Shown: piece by piece, positions 36,169-45,657 of the stretch
How the letters are laid out: each line of letters begins with the position of its first letter
Numbering within the stretch: the stretch's first letter is position 1
DNA from: an uncultured Bacteroides sp.
Lineage (GTDB): Bacteria; Bacteroidota; Bacteroidia; Bacteroidales; Bacteroidaceae
Assembly (NCBI RefSeq): GCF_947632445.1
Contig: NZ_CANRPM010000012.1
Span: forward strand, 1 to 63,238
Length of the DNA: 63,238 nucleotides
Reading direction: 5' to 3'
The notes under the pieces: generated by a model
The model's database searches: none
Seen by the model: only the letters and a program-made list of their open reading frames with translations
Told to the model about the DNA's origin: nothing
Made by a program: the position numbers and the translations under genes

Positions 36169-37806
36169 TTATTTGCAGCAGCGGGGTTTCAGTTGCTTGA
36201 AGAAGTCGTTGCCCTTGTCGTCCACGAGGATAAAGGCAGGGAAGTCTTCCACTTCAATCTTCCAAATGGCTTCCATACCCAGTTCGGGATATTCCACGCA
36301 CTCGATGCTCTTGATATTGTTTTGTGCCAGGATGGCTGCAGGGCCACCGATGGATCCGAGGTAGAAGCCGCCGTGCTCCTTGCAGGCATCGGTTACGGCC
36401 TGGCTTCGGTTACCTTTGGCCAGCATAATCATGCTGCCGCCATGACTCTGGAACAAATCGACATAAGGATCCATACGGCCGGCCGTTGTGGGCCCCATGG
36501 AACCACAGGCCATACCTTTTGGAGTCTTGGCCGGTCCGGCATAGTAGATGGGATGATCCTTGATGTACTGGGGCAGGTCTTCACCGCGATCCAGACGTTC
36601 TTTTAGCTTGGCGTGTGCAATGTCGCGGCCCACGATGATAGTACCGTTCAAACTCAGGCGCGTAGCTACGGGATATTTGGTCAGTTCTTTCAGAATATCG
36701 GCCATCGGCTGGTTCAGGTCGATGCGTACAGCGTCACCTTCGCCTGCCTGACGCAAAGCTTCGGGAATCAGTTCACCCGGATGGCTGTCCAGCTTCTCAA
36801 TCCAGATGCCGTCCTTATTGATCTTGCATCGGATGTTGCGGTCGGCCGAGCACGATACGCCCAGCCCTACGGGGCACGATGCCCCATGACGCGGCAGACG
36901 GATGATGCGCACGTCGTGTGCGTAGTACTTGCCGCCGAACTGTGCGCCCAGGCCGATGTTGTGAGCCTCTTCGAGAACCTTCTTCTCCAGCTCGATGTCG
37001 CGAAAAGCGCGGCCGTATTCGTTGCCCGTCGTAGGCAGGTTGTCATAGAAGCGGGTGGAAGCGAGCTTCACGGTCAGCAGATTCTTCTCGGCCGACGTAC
37101 CGCCGATAACGAAGGCAATGTGGTAGGGAGGACAAGCCGCCGTACCCAGCGTCTTCATCTTTTCTACGAGGAATGGAACCAACGTTTCGGGGTTCAAGAT
37201 GGCTTTCGTCTCCTGATAGAGGTAAGTCTTGTTGGCCGAACCGCCGCCTTTAGTCACACAGAGGAACTCGTACTCCATGCCTTCGGTAGCTTCTATATCA
37301 ATCTGTGCGGGCAGGTTGCACTTGGTATTCACCTCCTCGTACATGGTGAGCGGAGCGTTCTGCGAGTAGCGCAGGTTTTCCTCGGTATAAGTCTTGTACA
37401 CACCCAGCGACAGAGCTTCCTCGTCGCAGTAGCCCGTCCATACCTGTTGGCCTTTCTCGCCGTGAATGATGGCCGTACCGGTGTCCTGGCAGAAGGGGAG
37501 CAGACCTTTGGCGGCCACCTCGGCATTGCGCAGGAAAGTCAGTGCCACGTACTTGTCGTTGTCGCTGGCTTTGGGATCGCTCAGGATCTTGGCCACCTGC
37601 TCGTTGTGCGAGCGGCGCAACATGAACGACACATCGCGGAAGGCAGCGTTGGCCATGGCGGTCAATCCTTCCTTCTCAATCTTCAGGATGGGTTTCCCTT
37701 CAAATTCGCTTACAGACACATAGTCCTTGGTAAGCAGATAATACTCAGTCGTATCCTTTCCCTTTTCGAACATGGGCTGATACTTGAACGGAGGTGTTGT
37801 TGCCAT
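36169..37806 (-). CDS. class I fumarate hydratase
   Basis: The 545-residue iron-sulfur fumarase has both domains. [17 protein letters not shown] near 103 holds the first cluster Cys, [17 protein letters not shown] near 312 the others, and [20 protein letters not shown] near 448 is the C-terminal active-site block. It interconverts fumarate and malate, central to the Bacteroides reductive pathway to succinate. I start at the ATG at 37806 ([11 protein letters not shown]); an upstream ATG at 37848 overlaps the promoter element. Confidence 0.95.
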   Translation of the reverse strand: MATTPPFKYQPMFEKGKDTTEYYLLTKDYVSVSEFEGKPILKIEKEGLTAMANAAFRDVSFMLRRSHNEQVAKILSDPKASDNDKYVALTFLRNAEVAAKGLLPFCQDTGTAIIHGEKGQQVWTGYCDEEALSLGVYKTYTEENLRYSQNAPLTMYEEVNTKCNLPAQIDIEATEGMEYEFLCVTKGGGSANKTYLYQETKAILNPETLVPFLVEKMKTLGTAACPPYHIAFVIGGTSAEKNLLTVKLASTRFYDNLPTTGNEYGRAFRDIELEKKVLEEAHNIGLGAQFGGKYYAHDVRIIRLPRHGASCPVGLGVSCSADRNIRCKINKDGIWIEKLDSHPGELIPEALRQAGEGDAVRIDLNQPMADILKELTKYPVATRLSLNGTIIVGRDIAHAKLKERLDRGEDLPQYIKDHPIYYAGPAKTPKGMACGSMGPTTAGRMDPYVDLFQSHGGSMIMLAKGNRSQAVTDACKEHGGFYLGSIGGPAAILAQNNIKSIECVEYPELGMEAIWKIEVEDFPAFILVDDKGNDFFKQLKPRCCK

Positions 37807-37847
37807 AATTACAATTTGTTTAATAAGTTGTTCAATCTTGATTGCCA

Positions 37848-37855
37848 CAAAGGTA
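37848..37855 (-). promoter_or_regulatory. promoter -7 element for fumarase
   Basis: TACCTTTG on the minus strand, 42 bases before the chosen start. Confidence 0.55.
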
Positions 37856-37929
37856 AGAAGTATTATCGAAATATTTCTTTAATTGAAAGCCTTTTCTTCG
37901 ACGGGAATAGAGGTTTTTTAGAAATAATT

Positions 37930-39921
37930 TCAGCTGCCTACCCTTTTCATCCGCTCTATCAGTTCGTCGCCCAGCGCATTCTTCATCTCGATATGTTTCA
38001 GCACAGCGGTAACAAACGGATTGCTTTCGAAGTCGCCGCGCACCTGCTCGAAGTCCATTTCCTTCTCCAGCCGCGAACCGTCGGCTCCGAAGCCCGTCAT
38101 GGAAGCCAGGGAAAATTCTTTCTTGGCATCTTCATAGACCATACGATCGAGACCGATGGCCGCCTCTTTCCACTTCTCTACAATACGGATAATGTCGGCA
38201 GCAGTCATCTCTTCGGGCAGTACGCCGTAGAATTCCTTTAGTTTCTCGTAAGCCCAAGTCCATTCGTAAGTATAATAATTGCGGTGCATTCGTTCGAACT
38301 CCGCATTGATTTCCCTCAGTTTATTCACCGTTTTGCTCTCAATATTCGCAATCAACGCGTCCACCTCACTCTTCGGTGCTATCAAGCCCGATATGTCTAC
38401 CCACTCGCCGCTGCCGATGGATGTATCGGGACAAAGGCGGGCACGGATTTCGTCGTCATTGCGGAAGTCGATGCCTTCGAGGCGCTTAATGACGGAATTG
38501 CCCAAGAACTTATGGATAGCGATTTCGTAGAACCTGATGCCGTTCACCAACGACGAGTTACGTATCTTGGCACTATGGTAAGAGTAAATGTCAGACAACT
38601 CGCCACTGGCGTGGCGCAGGTTGAGAAGCGTCTCACGTCCCTTGAACATCTTCTGTACGGTGTAGGGACTCAACAAGTTGTAGTTGATGAAGTCCAGCTT
38701 GTTAGGATCCTTGCGTCCGTCACGCTTGGGCCACTTCTGCGCGTCGCGGATGGTTCCTACACTTCGCAGGTTGACACCCGGAACCAGATAAGTCGTGTTG
38801 TTCTGCTCTATCAGATAGGAGAAAGGTAGATTCGACGTATCGGAATGATTGACATGACGCCCCATGACCAACGAGAAAGCCCCTACACGGGCCGGCCAAA
38901 GGATATAGGAGTCGGACGTGGTTTTGGCACCGCGTTCCAATGTGCCCTGATGGATGGGACCGAGCTTATACATGTGGTTACTCTGGTTGGAACCCGAACC
39001 GGCGTTCATAAACGAGAACATTCCCGCAATGAGCAGCGTCGACTTGTGGTGAGTCACGGTGAAAGGACCGGCAAAAATAGCACAGGCTTCTCCGTTTTCT
39101 CCCTGACAATTACTGAAAAACAGGGAATCCGAAGCCGAGTAATTGTGCCCCAACTTGCAGGCCTGCCCCACGAAGCAACGGGTCAACATGGTGCCGTCGT
39201 CCACATGCGAACCGCTGGAAAGGATAAAATCATCGCAGATGACCCCGTCGCCCACCTGCACAGGTGCCGTCTCGTTGCTGTTGATGCTGCCGTTGGACAA
39301 TCTGCAGGCACCCGAAATATGGGCATAGTCTCCGATACGGACGTTCTTCACCGACCCTGTATTCAGAATGGTCACATGGTTGCCAATGGTTCCCACCGCT
39401 GAAGCATGTTTGCTGGAATAGTAATCGGCAATCTCTTTCAAGCGGGCAATCAGTTCGGGGCGATGTCGGTAGAGTGCCATAATGTAGGCCAGATGGGCGG
39501 AAAGCTTATCGTTGATCAGCACTTCACGTCCACCTGTTTCATTCAGCACAGACACCTCCACCCCATTACCGAACTTCGACACCTCGTCCACTAAGATAAT
39601 ATCCACATTCTCGATGAACGTGTCGTGCCCGATTTCGTAGTTGGCAATATAGTTCTGGATGTTCTCGATGCAGCAGTTGTCGCCCACCGTCACGTTGTGC
39701 AACGTCACGTATCGCAGGCCGGAATGCTTGCGGATACCTCCCGGCAGCGTAAACTCCGCCTGAAAAGTTCCTAACTTTACTTCTCCTGAAAAACGCGTAT
39801 GATATACGAACTCCGTTGAGAAGTCTTCTGATACACGTATCTTCTCCCAATCGTCTGCCAAACAAGACTGTTCCTTTAGCCGAAGTATTTCGTCCTCGGT
39901 CAGTTTTCTGTATTGTTCCAT
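37930..39921 (-). CDS. DUF4954 family protein with left-handed beta-helix
   Basis: The 663-residue protein of the DUF4954 family is widespread in Bacteroidales. Residues about 70-330 form hexapeptide-type repeats (GDNCCIENIQNYIANYEIGHDTFIENV, VGTIGNHVTILNTGSVKNVRIGDYAHISGACRL), a left-handed beta-helix as in sugar-nucleotide acyltransferases and pyrophosphorylases. The C-terminal third is helical. No signal peptide. Catalytic activity is unknown, although a nucleotide-sugar or acyltransferase role is the usual guess. It sits between hflX and fumarase on the same strand, with 123-base and 131-base gaps. Confidence 0.85.
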   Translation of the reverse strand: MEQYRKLTEDEILRLKEQSCLADDWEKIRVSEDFSTEFVYHTRFSGEVKLGTFQAEFTLPGGIRKHSGLRYVTLHNVTVGDNCCIENIQNYIANYEIGHDTFIENVDIILVDEVSKFGNGVEVSVLNETGGREVLINDKLSAHLAYIMALYRHRPELIARLKEIADYYSSKHASAVGTIGNHVTILNTGSVKNVRIGDYAHISGACRLSNGSINSNETAPVQVGDGVICDDFILSSGSHVDDGTMLTRCFVGQACKLGHNYSASDSLFFSNCQGENGEACAIFAGPFTVTHHKSTLLIAGMFSFMNAGSGSNQSNHMYKLGPIHQGTLERGAKTTSDSYILWPARVGAFSLVMGRHVNHSDTSNLPFSYLIEQNNTTYLVPGVNLRSVGTIRDAQKWPKRDGRKDPNKLDFINYNLLSPYTVQKMFKGRETLLNLRHASGELSDIYSYHSAKIRNSSLVNGIRFYEIAIHKFLGNSVIKRLEGIDFRNDDEIRARLCPDTSIGSGEWVDISGLIAPKSEVDALIANIESKTVNKLREINAEFERMHRNYYTYEWTWAYEKLKEFYGVLPEEMTAADIIRIVEKWKEAAIGLDRMVYEDAKKEFSLASMTGFGADGSRLEKEMDFEQVRGDFESNPFVTAVLKHIEMKNALGDELIERMKRVGS

Positions 39922-40007
39922 CTTATTTCAGTTTTATAATCATCTATAAACAATAAAACGCAAACGGACAGGCCGATAAGCAGCCGCATCCATCCACGTT
40001 TCATAGA

Positions 40008-40025
40008 GATTTCTATATAGAAATC
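40008..40025. promoter_or_regulatory. 18-bp perfect palindrome upstream of DUF4954 gene
   Basis: GATTTCTATATAGAAATC reads the same on both strands and lies about 87 bases before the DUF4954 start, in the gap after hflX. It has the size and symmetry of a dimeric regulator's operator. Confidence 0.4.
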
Positions 40026-40052
40026 CTCCGAAGAGGTTTCCTACCATACTAT

Positions 40053-41321
40053 TTACAATTCCCCGTTCTCGTCGTATGCCTGATAGAGGAAGTCATTATA
40101 CGGATACTTCTGTACATGCAGTTCTTTCACACGCTGATAAACCATCGTTTTCATTTCCTCGATGTGAGTCTTCTCACGTGCCGAAATAAACATGCAGTTG
40201 TCCTCCAGCTTCGCCATCCAAGTCTTCATCAGTTCCTCCAGCGACAGGTTTTCCTTGGTACGCGGAGTCAGGTCGTCCTCATCCTTCTTCGCATACGTAT
40301 AGGCATCTATCTTGTTGAATACCAAAACCATCGGCTTGCCTGCGGCTCCGATGTCGGCCAAGGTCTTGTTCACCACCTCAATCTGTTCCTCAAAGTCGGG
40401 ATGCGATATATCTACGATGTGCAACAGCAGGTCTGCCTCCCGCACCTCGTCCAGTGTAGACTTAAAGGAGTCCACCAAGTCGGTGGGTAACTTGCGGATG
40501 AACCCTACCGTATCGCTGAGCAGGAACGGCAGGTTGTCGATAATCACCTTGCGCACCGTTGTATCGAGCGTGGCAAACAGCTTGTTCTCGGCAAACACTT
40601 CACTCTTGGCCAGCAGGTTCATCAGCGTGGACTTACCCACATTGGTATATCCTACCAAAGCCACACGGATCAAACGCCCTCGGTTCTTGCGCTGCGTAGT
40701 CTTCTGCCTGTCAATCTCAGCCAAACGTTCCTTCAGCAAGGACATGCGGTTCAGGATGATACGACGGTCCATCTCGAGCTGGGTTTCACCAGGGCCGCGA
40801 AGTCCCACCGACCCCTTACCGCCGCCGGCACCGGAACCACCTCCCTGACGTTCCAAGTGTGTCCAAAGTCGTTGCAGGCGCGGCAGCATGTATTTGTATT
40901 GTGCCAGCTCCACCTGCGTCTTGGCATTGGCTGTCTGTGCACGCATGGCAAAGATGTCGAGGATAAGCGATGTACGGTCCAGTATCTTCACTTTCAGCTC
41001 CGCCTCGATGTTACGAATCTGTTTGGCCGAGAGTTCGTCATCGAAGATAACCATACCGATTTCTCTTTCCCCCTCCTTTTCGTCCTTGATATATTGTTTT
41101 ATTTCGTCCAGCTTACCCTTCCCGACATACGTCACCGAGTTAGCCTGATCCAGTTTTTGTGTAAACCGTTTCACCACTTCCGCCCCGGCTGTCTCAGCCA
41201 AGAAAGCCAGTTCGTCCAGATACTCATTCGTCTTCCGCTCGTCCTGCGTTTTCGTAATGAGTCCCACCAGCACCGCAGTTTCCACCTGCACTTCGGAAAT
41301 TACAAATTCTTTCATTGCCAT
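40053..41321 (-). CDS. hflX: ribosome-associated GTPase HflX
   Basis: The 422-residue protein has an N-terminal HflX domain, a coiled linker with the Gly-rich SGAGGGKGSVGLRGPGETQLE near 165, and a G domain with G1 GYTNVGKSTLMN near 225, G3 DTVGFI near 270 and NKID near 342. It splits stalled or hibernating ribosomes under stress. It has its own promoter at 41360. Start could also be two codons later. Confidence 0.94.
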   Translation of the reverse strand: MAMKEFVISEVQVETAVLVGLITKTQDERKTNEYLDELAFLAETAGAEVVKRFTQKLDQANSVTYVGKGKLDEIKQYIKDEKEGEREIGMVIFDDELSAKQIRNIEAELKVKILDRTSLILDIFAMRAQTANAKTQVELAQYKYMLPRLQRLWTHLERQGGGSGAGGGKGSVGLRGPGETQLEMDRRIILNRMSLLKERLAEIDRQKTTQRKNRGRLIRVALVGYTNVGKSTLMNLLAKSEVFAENKLFATLDTTVRKVIIDNLPFLLSDTVGFIRKLPTDLVDSFKSTLDEVREADLLLHIVDISHPDFEEQIEVVNKTLADIGAAGKPMVLVFNKIDAYTYAKKDEDDLTPRTKENLSLEELMKTWMAKLEDNCMFISAREKTHIEEMKTMVYQRVKELHVQKYPYNDFLYQAYDENGEL

Positions 41322-41359
41322 TGTCGATACTTTCTACATCCTATTTTCCATATCGGTGG

Positions 41360-41367
41360 CAAATATA
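41360..41367 (-). promoter_or_regulatory. promoter -7 element for hflX
   Basis: TATATTTG on the minus strand, 39 bases before hflX. Confidence 0.6.
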
Positions 41368-41404
41368 AAGATTTATTGGGAATAAATATCGAACGATCAT
41401 AAAA

Positions 41405-41440
41405 AAAAAAGGGAGGACAACAAACATCCTCCCTTTTTAT
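41405..41440. terminator. bidirectional terminator between repeat and hflX
   Basis: GGGAGGA (41411-41417) and TCCTCCC (41427-41433) with an A-run before and a T-run after. It would end minus-strand transcripts from MarC. Confidence 0.85.
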
Positions 41441-41465
41441 CAGCTATCTTGTCTATGAAAGCTCC

Positions 41466-41914
41466 CAAATCACTTTGGAAATAATCCGGGAGGGGTTCAA
41501 AATAGTCCTGTCACATCAAGTATCAGATTTTCAATAAATTAGTGCGACACCTTAGTACCTTTGGTAAACATTTCCGTGAAAAAATAAAAAATACCTTTCC
41601 TTTAAAGGCAGCCTATTTTTTATTTTATTTCAAAAAAGTTTGCACAGCCCTGTCACTGTCGCAGCAACCAGCTGTATATCAGCAAATTGGTGCGACAGGA
41701 CTGTTTTATTCGTGCCAAAACCCCGTTTTTCTTCCGTCTTTTTTCACGGGCAAATCCTTCCGTCCTGACGCCGTGCTTGCTGACCCTCTGACGAAGTGCT
41801 TTGTCACCTTCTCAGAAAGCACTGCATGACACCCTCACGCAGCACTGCATCGGGACTTCAGGAAGTGCTGCGTGGCAGCGGAAGGAAATAGAAATTTCAT
41901 TGTCGATTCATTGT
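41466..41914. repeat. dispersed 450-bp intergenic repeat, copy 2
   Basis: Direct copy of 72-524. Differences cluster in the repeated motif: where copy 1 has TTGTTGACAGGACT, this copy has TAGTGCGACACC and TGGTGCGACAGGACT. It fills the gap between the hflX promoter region and the MarC gene. Confidence 0.85.
41795..41886. repeat. 23-bp period array inside the 450-bp repeat, copy 2
   Basis: AGTGCT or AGCACT at 41795, 41818, 41841 and 41864, exactly 23 bp apart, with the same alternating orientation as copy 1. Confidence 0.8.
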
Positions 41915-41927
41915 TTATACCGATAAC

Positions 41928-42581
41928 TTACTGCGGAGCAATAATTCCTGTTTTCAGAATATCCACCAAAATAGGCTTCATTCCGCTTACAAAACATTCT
42001 ACGGCTATCACCATCAGGATAAGACCCATGAGACGCATCATAACATTGTTGCCCGTCTCTCCCAACACATTAACCAGGCGTGTGGAAGCACGAAGAATAA
42101 AGTAAGTCAGCAAATAGATAAAAGCAATGGAACCAATCAGGACGCTTTTCAGTTCAAAAGTGTGGGCATCCTGCATCAGGACAATGGCATTGGCAATGGC
42201 TCCCGGACCACAGAGCATCGGAATGCCCAAAGGCGTGATGGAAATATCGTTCGCATACGTTTTGATTTCTTCATCATTCAGCTTCATCGGCGTATAACGC
42301 GCTTGCAGCATGTCAAAACCAATCTTAAAAATAATGACTCCTCCCGCTATGCGGAAACCGTCGGTAGAAATGCCAAAGAACCAGAAAAGGAACTGTCCGG
42401 CAAAAGCAAAGACCATGATAATGATAAAAGCAGTCAACGTGGCACGGGTAACCACACTGCGTCTTTCCTTGTAGGTCATTCCCTGCGTCATGGTCAGAAA
42501 CACAGGCATGGTGCCCAACGGATTGGTCAACGTAAAGAAAGAAGTAAGGCACAAAAGTGCAAAAGGTAAAATTGTATCCAT
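41928..42581 (-). CDS. MarC-family integral membrane protein
   Basis: A polytopic membrane protein of about 217 residues with six hydrophobic helices. SFFTLTNPLGTMPVFLTMT near the N-terminus and GIPMLCGPGAIANAIVLM near 130 are the paired MarC signatures; ILMVIAVECFVSGM is in the last helix. MarC proteins were once linked to multiple antibiotic resistance but their substrate is not settled. I prefer the ATG at 42581 (MDTILPFALL). It follows the HAD gene on the same strand. Confidence 0.88.
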   Translation of the reverse strand: MDTILPFALLCLTSFFTLTNPLGTMPVFLTMTQGMTYKERRSVVTRATLTAFIIIMVFAFAGQFLFWFFGISTDGFRIAGGVIIFKIGFDMLQARYTPMKLNDEEIKTYANDISITPLGIPMLCGPGAIANAIVLMQDAHTFELKSVLIGSIAFIYLLTYFILRASTRLVNVLGETGNNVMMRLMGLILMVIAVECFVSGMKPILVDILKTGIIAPQ

Positions 42582-42631
42582 AATATCAGTTATTAACAAT
42601 CATCCGAACAATATCGGCCAACGACGAACGA

Positions 42632-43330
42632 TCATAAGATTGTAAGCAATTCTTTCAAATCCTTGATGTGATAAGTCGGCTTAAAAGGCAATTCATTCCG
42701 CCCTTCTACATCAAAAAACACCTGATGCATACCCACGCCATAGGCTCCGGCAACATCATTTTCCCAATTATCACCCACCATCAACGAATCTTCCAAGTAC
42801 GACTGGGTGGCCGAAAGAGCAAAATGAAATATCGGAGCATGAGGCTTCAAGACACCTATATCATCAGAGAGGACTACTTTTCGGAAATAGCCGTCGATAC
42901 CTGCCGAACGCATCTTATGGCATTGCAACTCCTGAAAACCGTTCGACAAGATATAAAGATTGTAGCGCCCTGACAAATAGTCGAGCACCTCGCGGGCATG
43001 AGGCATCAGCTTTGCTTTTGTAGGAATCACCGAAAAGAAATCATCTGAAAAACGTTTTGCCAATTCCGCATCCCCGCATCCTACTTGCTCCAGCGGATAA
43101 AGAAAACGCCGGCGGTTCAGTTCCTCTTTCGTGATCTTTCCCTGTCCATACTCTTCCCACAGTTCTAAATTCCGCTTCTGATAAAGTTTGTAGAAATGGA
43201 TAAAGGAGGGGAAAAAACGGTCATACGCATACTTGTGATACATTTCCTGAAACGTATCATAGGCATTTGCCGAAAAGGCCCATAACGTATCATCCAAATC
43301 GAAAAAGATGTTCTTATATTTCCGGGACAT
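42632..43330 (-). CDS. YjjG-type HAD pyrimidine nucleotidase
   Basis: A HAD hydrolase of about 232 residues: motif I FFDLDDTLWAF at the N-terminus, motif II LYILSNGF near 117, motif III Lys in LKPHAPIF near 155 and motif IV MVGDNWENDVAGA near 178. The helical cap and order match YjjG-type nucleotidases that clean up noncanonical pyrimidine nucleotides. I use the ATG at 43330 (MSRKYKN); an 11-codon extension is unsupported. Substrate is inferred. Confidence 0.85.
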   Translation of the reverse strand: MSRKYKNIFFDLDDTLWAFSANAYDTFQEMYHKYAYDRFFPSFIHFYKLYQKRNLELWEEYGQGKITKEELNRRRFLYPLEQVGCGDAELAKRFSDDFFSVIPTKAKLMPHAREVLDYLSGRYNLYILSNGFQELQCHKMRSAGIDGYFRKVVLSDDIGVLKPHAPIFHFALSATQSYLEDSLMVGDNWENDVAGAYGVGMHQVFFDVEGRNELPFKPTYHIKDLKELLTIL

Positions 43331-43366
43331 GGGACAAAGATTAAGGTTCAAAAGAACTGCCAAAAA

Positions 43367-43430
43367 AACGCAGGCTTATGCTGAAGGTCATCGGGAACAT
43401 TTCTCGTACCTCTCTGCAAAAGCCTGCGTT
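43367..43430 (-). terminator. terminator of the Cbp1-like gene
   Basis: ACGCAGGCTT (43368-43377) pairs with AAGCCTGCGT (43420-43429) around a 42-base loop; the minus strand continues TTTTTTTGG. Confidence 0.7.
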
Positions 43431-43459
43431 TACATCACCATCGACTTACGATCTACCGC

Positions 43460-44320
43460 TTATTTCACCTGAATCACAAGGTATTTGGAAATGCTCCAGA
43501 ACTCTTGCGGATTGATAATCTTCAGCGTAAGCTGGTTCTTATCATCTTTCTCGAACGCATAGGAACCGGTGGGATGGTTGGTCAAAATATCAGCCGAACG
43601 GGAGTACAGCTTGATTTCCTTTGCTGTACGGATATCGACTTCCGTAAAATAGTCTTTGTTTACTTCAGCATCCTGCAACACTTCGCCTTTTTTGAGAATG
43701 TTCTGGTCTTTCAATTCCTTCTTGGTTCCGAAGACAAACCAGGCCGTATGCAACGCCTTGTCCTGTTGGGAGACGGTCTTGGCTTTGGCTTCGTTTTCTG
43801 CTGTAAGCTGTTCTTTCTGCGTCGTCAGGTTAGTAACCGCAGCATCCAGTTCCTGAATGCGAATATTTTTCGATGCCAGCTCTGCCTGCAATTCCTCAAT
43901 CCGCTGGGCTTTGTCTGCCAATTCCTGCGTTAATTGTTCAACTGCACGTTTCAGCTGTGCCGAGTTTGCCTTGCTGTTCTTCAACATCTGTTGCAGTTTC
44001 TCAATCTGCTGCTTGTTTTCTTCCATCTGTTTGCGGATGAATTCTATGTCGGAAGCCATCTGCTGACGGGCATTCAACGAGCCTTCTGCAACCGAACCAC
44101 GCTGCAAGTCCACCCGATTTTCCGCAGCATTAATCTGCCGGAAACCTTCAGAAATATCATTGAACGTGCCCATCATCTCGTCTAACTCTGCATCACGCTG
44201 GCCCAATGCCACTTTCAAAGAATCATTCTCGGCCCTTAACTTGTCTTTGCTCTCACCTGTAAAATTGTCGCATGAAGCCGCAACGGCCGCACATACAACC
44301 CAAAAAGCTAATTTTTTCAT
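43460..44320 (-). CDS. coiled-coil lipoprotein, Cbp1-like
   Basis: The 286-residue protein has a lipoprotein signal (VVCAAVAASC, Cys about residue 17), a continuous coiled coil from about 28 to 190 (QQIEKLQQMLKNSKANS, RIEELQAELASKNIRIQEL) and a small C-terminal domain (ALHTAWFVFGTKKEL, FWSISKYLVIQVK). This layout resembles the Bacteroides family annotated as Cbp1, described as a collagen-binding glycoprotein; binding here is not proven. It is probably in the outer envelope. It ends at a terminator. Confidence 0.75.
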   Translation of the reverse strand: MKKLAFWVVCAAVAASCDNFTGESKDKLRAENDSLKVALGQRDAELDEMMGTFNDISEGFRQINAAENRVDLQRGSVAEGSLNARQQMASDIEFIRKQMEENKQQIEKLQQMLKNSKANSAQLKRAVEQLTQELADKAQRIEELQAELASKNIRIQELDAAVTNLTTQKEQLTAENEAKAKTVSQQDKALHTAWFVFGTKKELKDQNILKKGEVLQDAEVNKDYFTEVDIRTAKEIKLYSRSADILTNHPTGSYAFEKDDKNQLTLKIINPQEFWSISKYLVIQVK

Positions 44321-44337
44321 ACGATTTGTCTTTACGT

Positions 44338-45024
44338 TTAAAGTTGATTTTCTTTGTCTATTCCTGCTATCACGATTACGATTTCGCCGCGAGGTTCATT
44401 CGCCGCATAATGGGCGGCCAAATCACTCAAGGTTCCACGTACCGTTTCTTCATGCACCTTTGATATTTCTCTTGAGACAGAAGCCTGCCGTTCTGCCCCA
44501 AAACATTCGGCGAACTGGGTCAAAGTCTTCACCAAACGATAAGGCGATTCATAAAACACGACCGTTCGCGACTCGTTAACCAACGCTTTCAGACGCGTCA
44601 AACGTCCTTTTTTCTGGGGCAAAAAGCCCTCAAAACAAAAGCGGTCGCACGGTAACCCCGATGCAACCAAGGCCGGTACAAAAGCGGTAGCCCCCGGAAG
44701 ACACTCCACTTCCACTCCATTCCTTGCACATTCACGTGCCATCAGAAAGCCCGGATCGGAGATGCCCGGCGTACCGGCATCTGATATCAATGCCACCGTT
44801 TCGCCTCCCTTTATACGATTAACCACACTTTCAACCGTCCTATGTTCGTTGAACTTATGATGAGATAGCATTGCATTCTTTATCCCAAAATGCTTCAGCA
44901 GAATACCGGATGTACGCGTATCTTCTGCCAAAATGAGATCGGCCTCTTTCAAGATACGGATAGCTCTGAAAGTCATATCTTCCAGATTACCTACCGGTGT
45001 GGGGACAATGTACAGCTTTCCCAT
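44338..45024 (-). CDS. rsmI: 16S rRNA (cytidine-1402) 2'-O-methyltransferase
   Basis: RsmI of about 228 residues, from the SAM-dependent tetrapyrrole-methylase fold: KLYIVPTPVGNLEDMTFRAI at the N-terminus, DTRTSGILLKHF near 45, ALISDAGTPGISDPG near 80 and PGATAFVPALVASGL near 105. It methylates the decoding centre of 16S rRNA. The ATG at 45024 is 8 bases after the upstream gene's stop; a longer start would overlap that gene. Confidence 0.94.
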   Translation of the reverse strand: MGKLYIVPTPVGNLEDMTFRAIRILKEADLILAEDTRTSGILLKHFGIKNAMLSHHKFNEHRTVESVVNRIKGGETVALISDAGTPGISDPGFLMARECARNGVEVECLPGATAFVPALVASGLPCDRFCFEGFLPQKKGRLTRLKALVNESRTVVFYESPYRLVKTLTQFAECFGAERQASVSREISKVHEETVRGTLSDLAAHYAANEPRGEIVIVIAGIDKENQL

Positions 45025-45031
45025 AGTCCGT

Positions 45032-45550
45032 TCAATTGAAATACTTACGCAAAAGTTCGACAAAAGCCACTACAGCCTCGTTCTCCTCGTCCACATGTAT
45101 TTCCTTTTGAAACATAGCCCAGGCTTCCTCAAAGGATGCGGCGGCATTCAACTCTGCAAATACCCGATTCATCCGTGCGGCATCTCCGCCAAACAATTCA
45201 CGGGTAAATCGAAACGAATCGTTCAGGCTGACAGCATGACGCAAATCACTCGCAGACTTTATCCGCTCGCCCAATATGCCAGACGGAGAGAGTTGCTCTT
45301 CAGACAGGTGCATCGAAGCCGATGGAGATTCCGCGATTTTCACTTCCTGCCCGACGGATATAGGTTCTCTTTCTTCTACCTCCTGCCTTACGATAGCTTC
45401 GGAAGCCTCCTGAGCCCCTGTTCCGGGCTGCAACAATTTGTTCAATTCCGCAAATTTATTCTGCAGCTCACCCAAACGCTGTTCCATGCGTCCGATACTC
45501 CCTTTCAGGACATCCATTTCCGCCTTTATATCATCTAACAGTTTCTGCAT
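45032..45550 (-). CDS. conserved hypothetical protein with N-terminal coiled coil
   Basis: The 172-residue protein has a coiled coil (about 1-42, MQKLLDDIKAEMDVLKGSI, LQNKFAELNKLLQ), an acidic Ser/Glu-rich linker, and a compact C-terminal helical domain (about 95-170; LRHAVSLNDSFRFTRELFGG, FEEAWAMFQKEIHVDEE). The same domain is common next to tdk and rsmI in Bacteroidales. No signal peptide. Function unknown. Confidence 0.75.
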   Translation of the reverse strand: MQKLLDDIKAEMDVLKGSIGRMEQRLGELQNKFAELNKLLQPGTGAQEASEAIVRQEVEEREPISVGQEVKIAESPSASMHLSEEQLSPSGILGERIKSASDLRHAVSLNDSFRFTRELFGGDAARMNRVFAELNAAASFEEAWAMFQKEIHVDEENEAVVAFVELLRKYFN

Positions 45551-45577
45551 ATCCTTCGTCGTAACTTATTAATGGGA

Positions 45578-45585
45578 CAAATGTA
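45578..45585 (-). promoter_or_regulatory. promoter -7 element for the coiled-coil gene and rsmI
   Basis: TACATTTG on the minus strand, 28 bases before the start. Confidence 0.5.
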
Positions 45586-45627
45586 GAAATAAATAATGAA
45601 AAAACACGAGGAAGCGAACAAAATGAT

Positions 45628-45635
45628 TACTTTTG
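45628..45635 (+). promoter_or_regulatory. promoter -7 element for tdk
   Basis: TACTTTTG, 22 bases before the tdk start. Confidence 0.5.
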
Positions 45636-45657
45636 TACGGATTATAACGACAAAGAT

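Noticed and set aside
36613..38241. 542-codon plus-strand frame over fumarase
   Set aside because: Antisense shadow of the fumarase and the end of the DUF4954 gene, with no family features.
41542..41829. Open frame of 95 codons in the second 450-bp repeat
   Set aside because: The frame is not kept in the first copy, where a different frame on the other strand is open; no ribosome site or conserved protein pattern.
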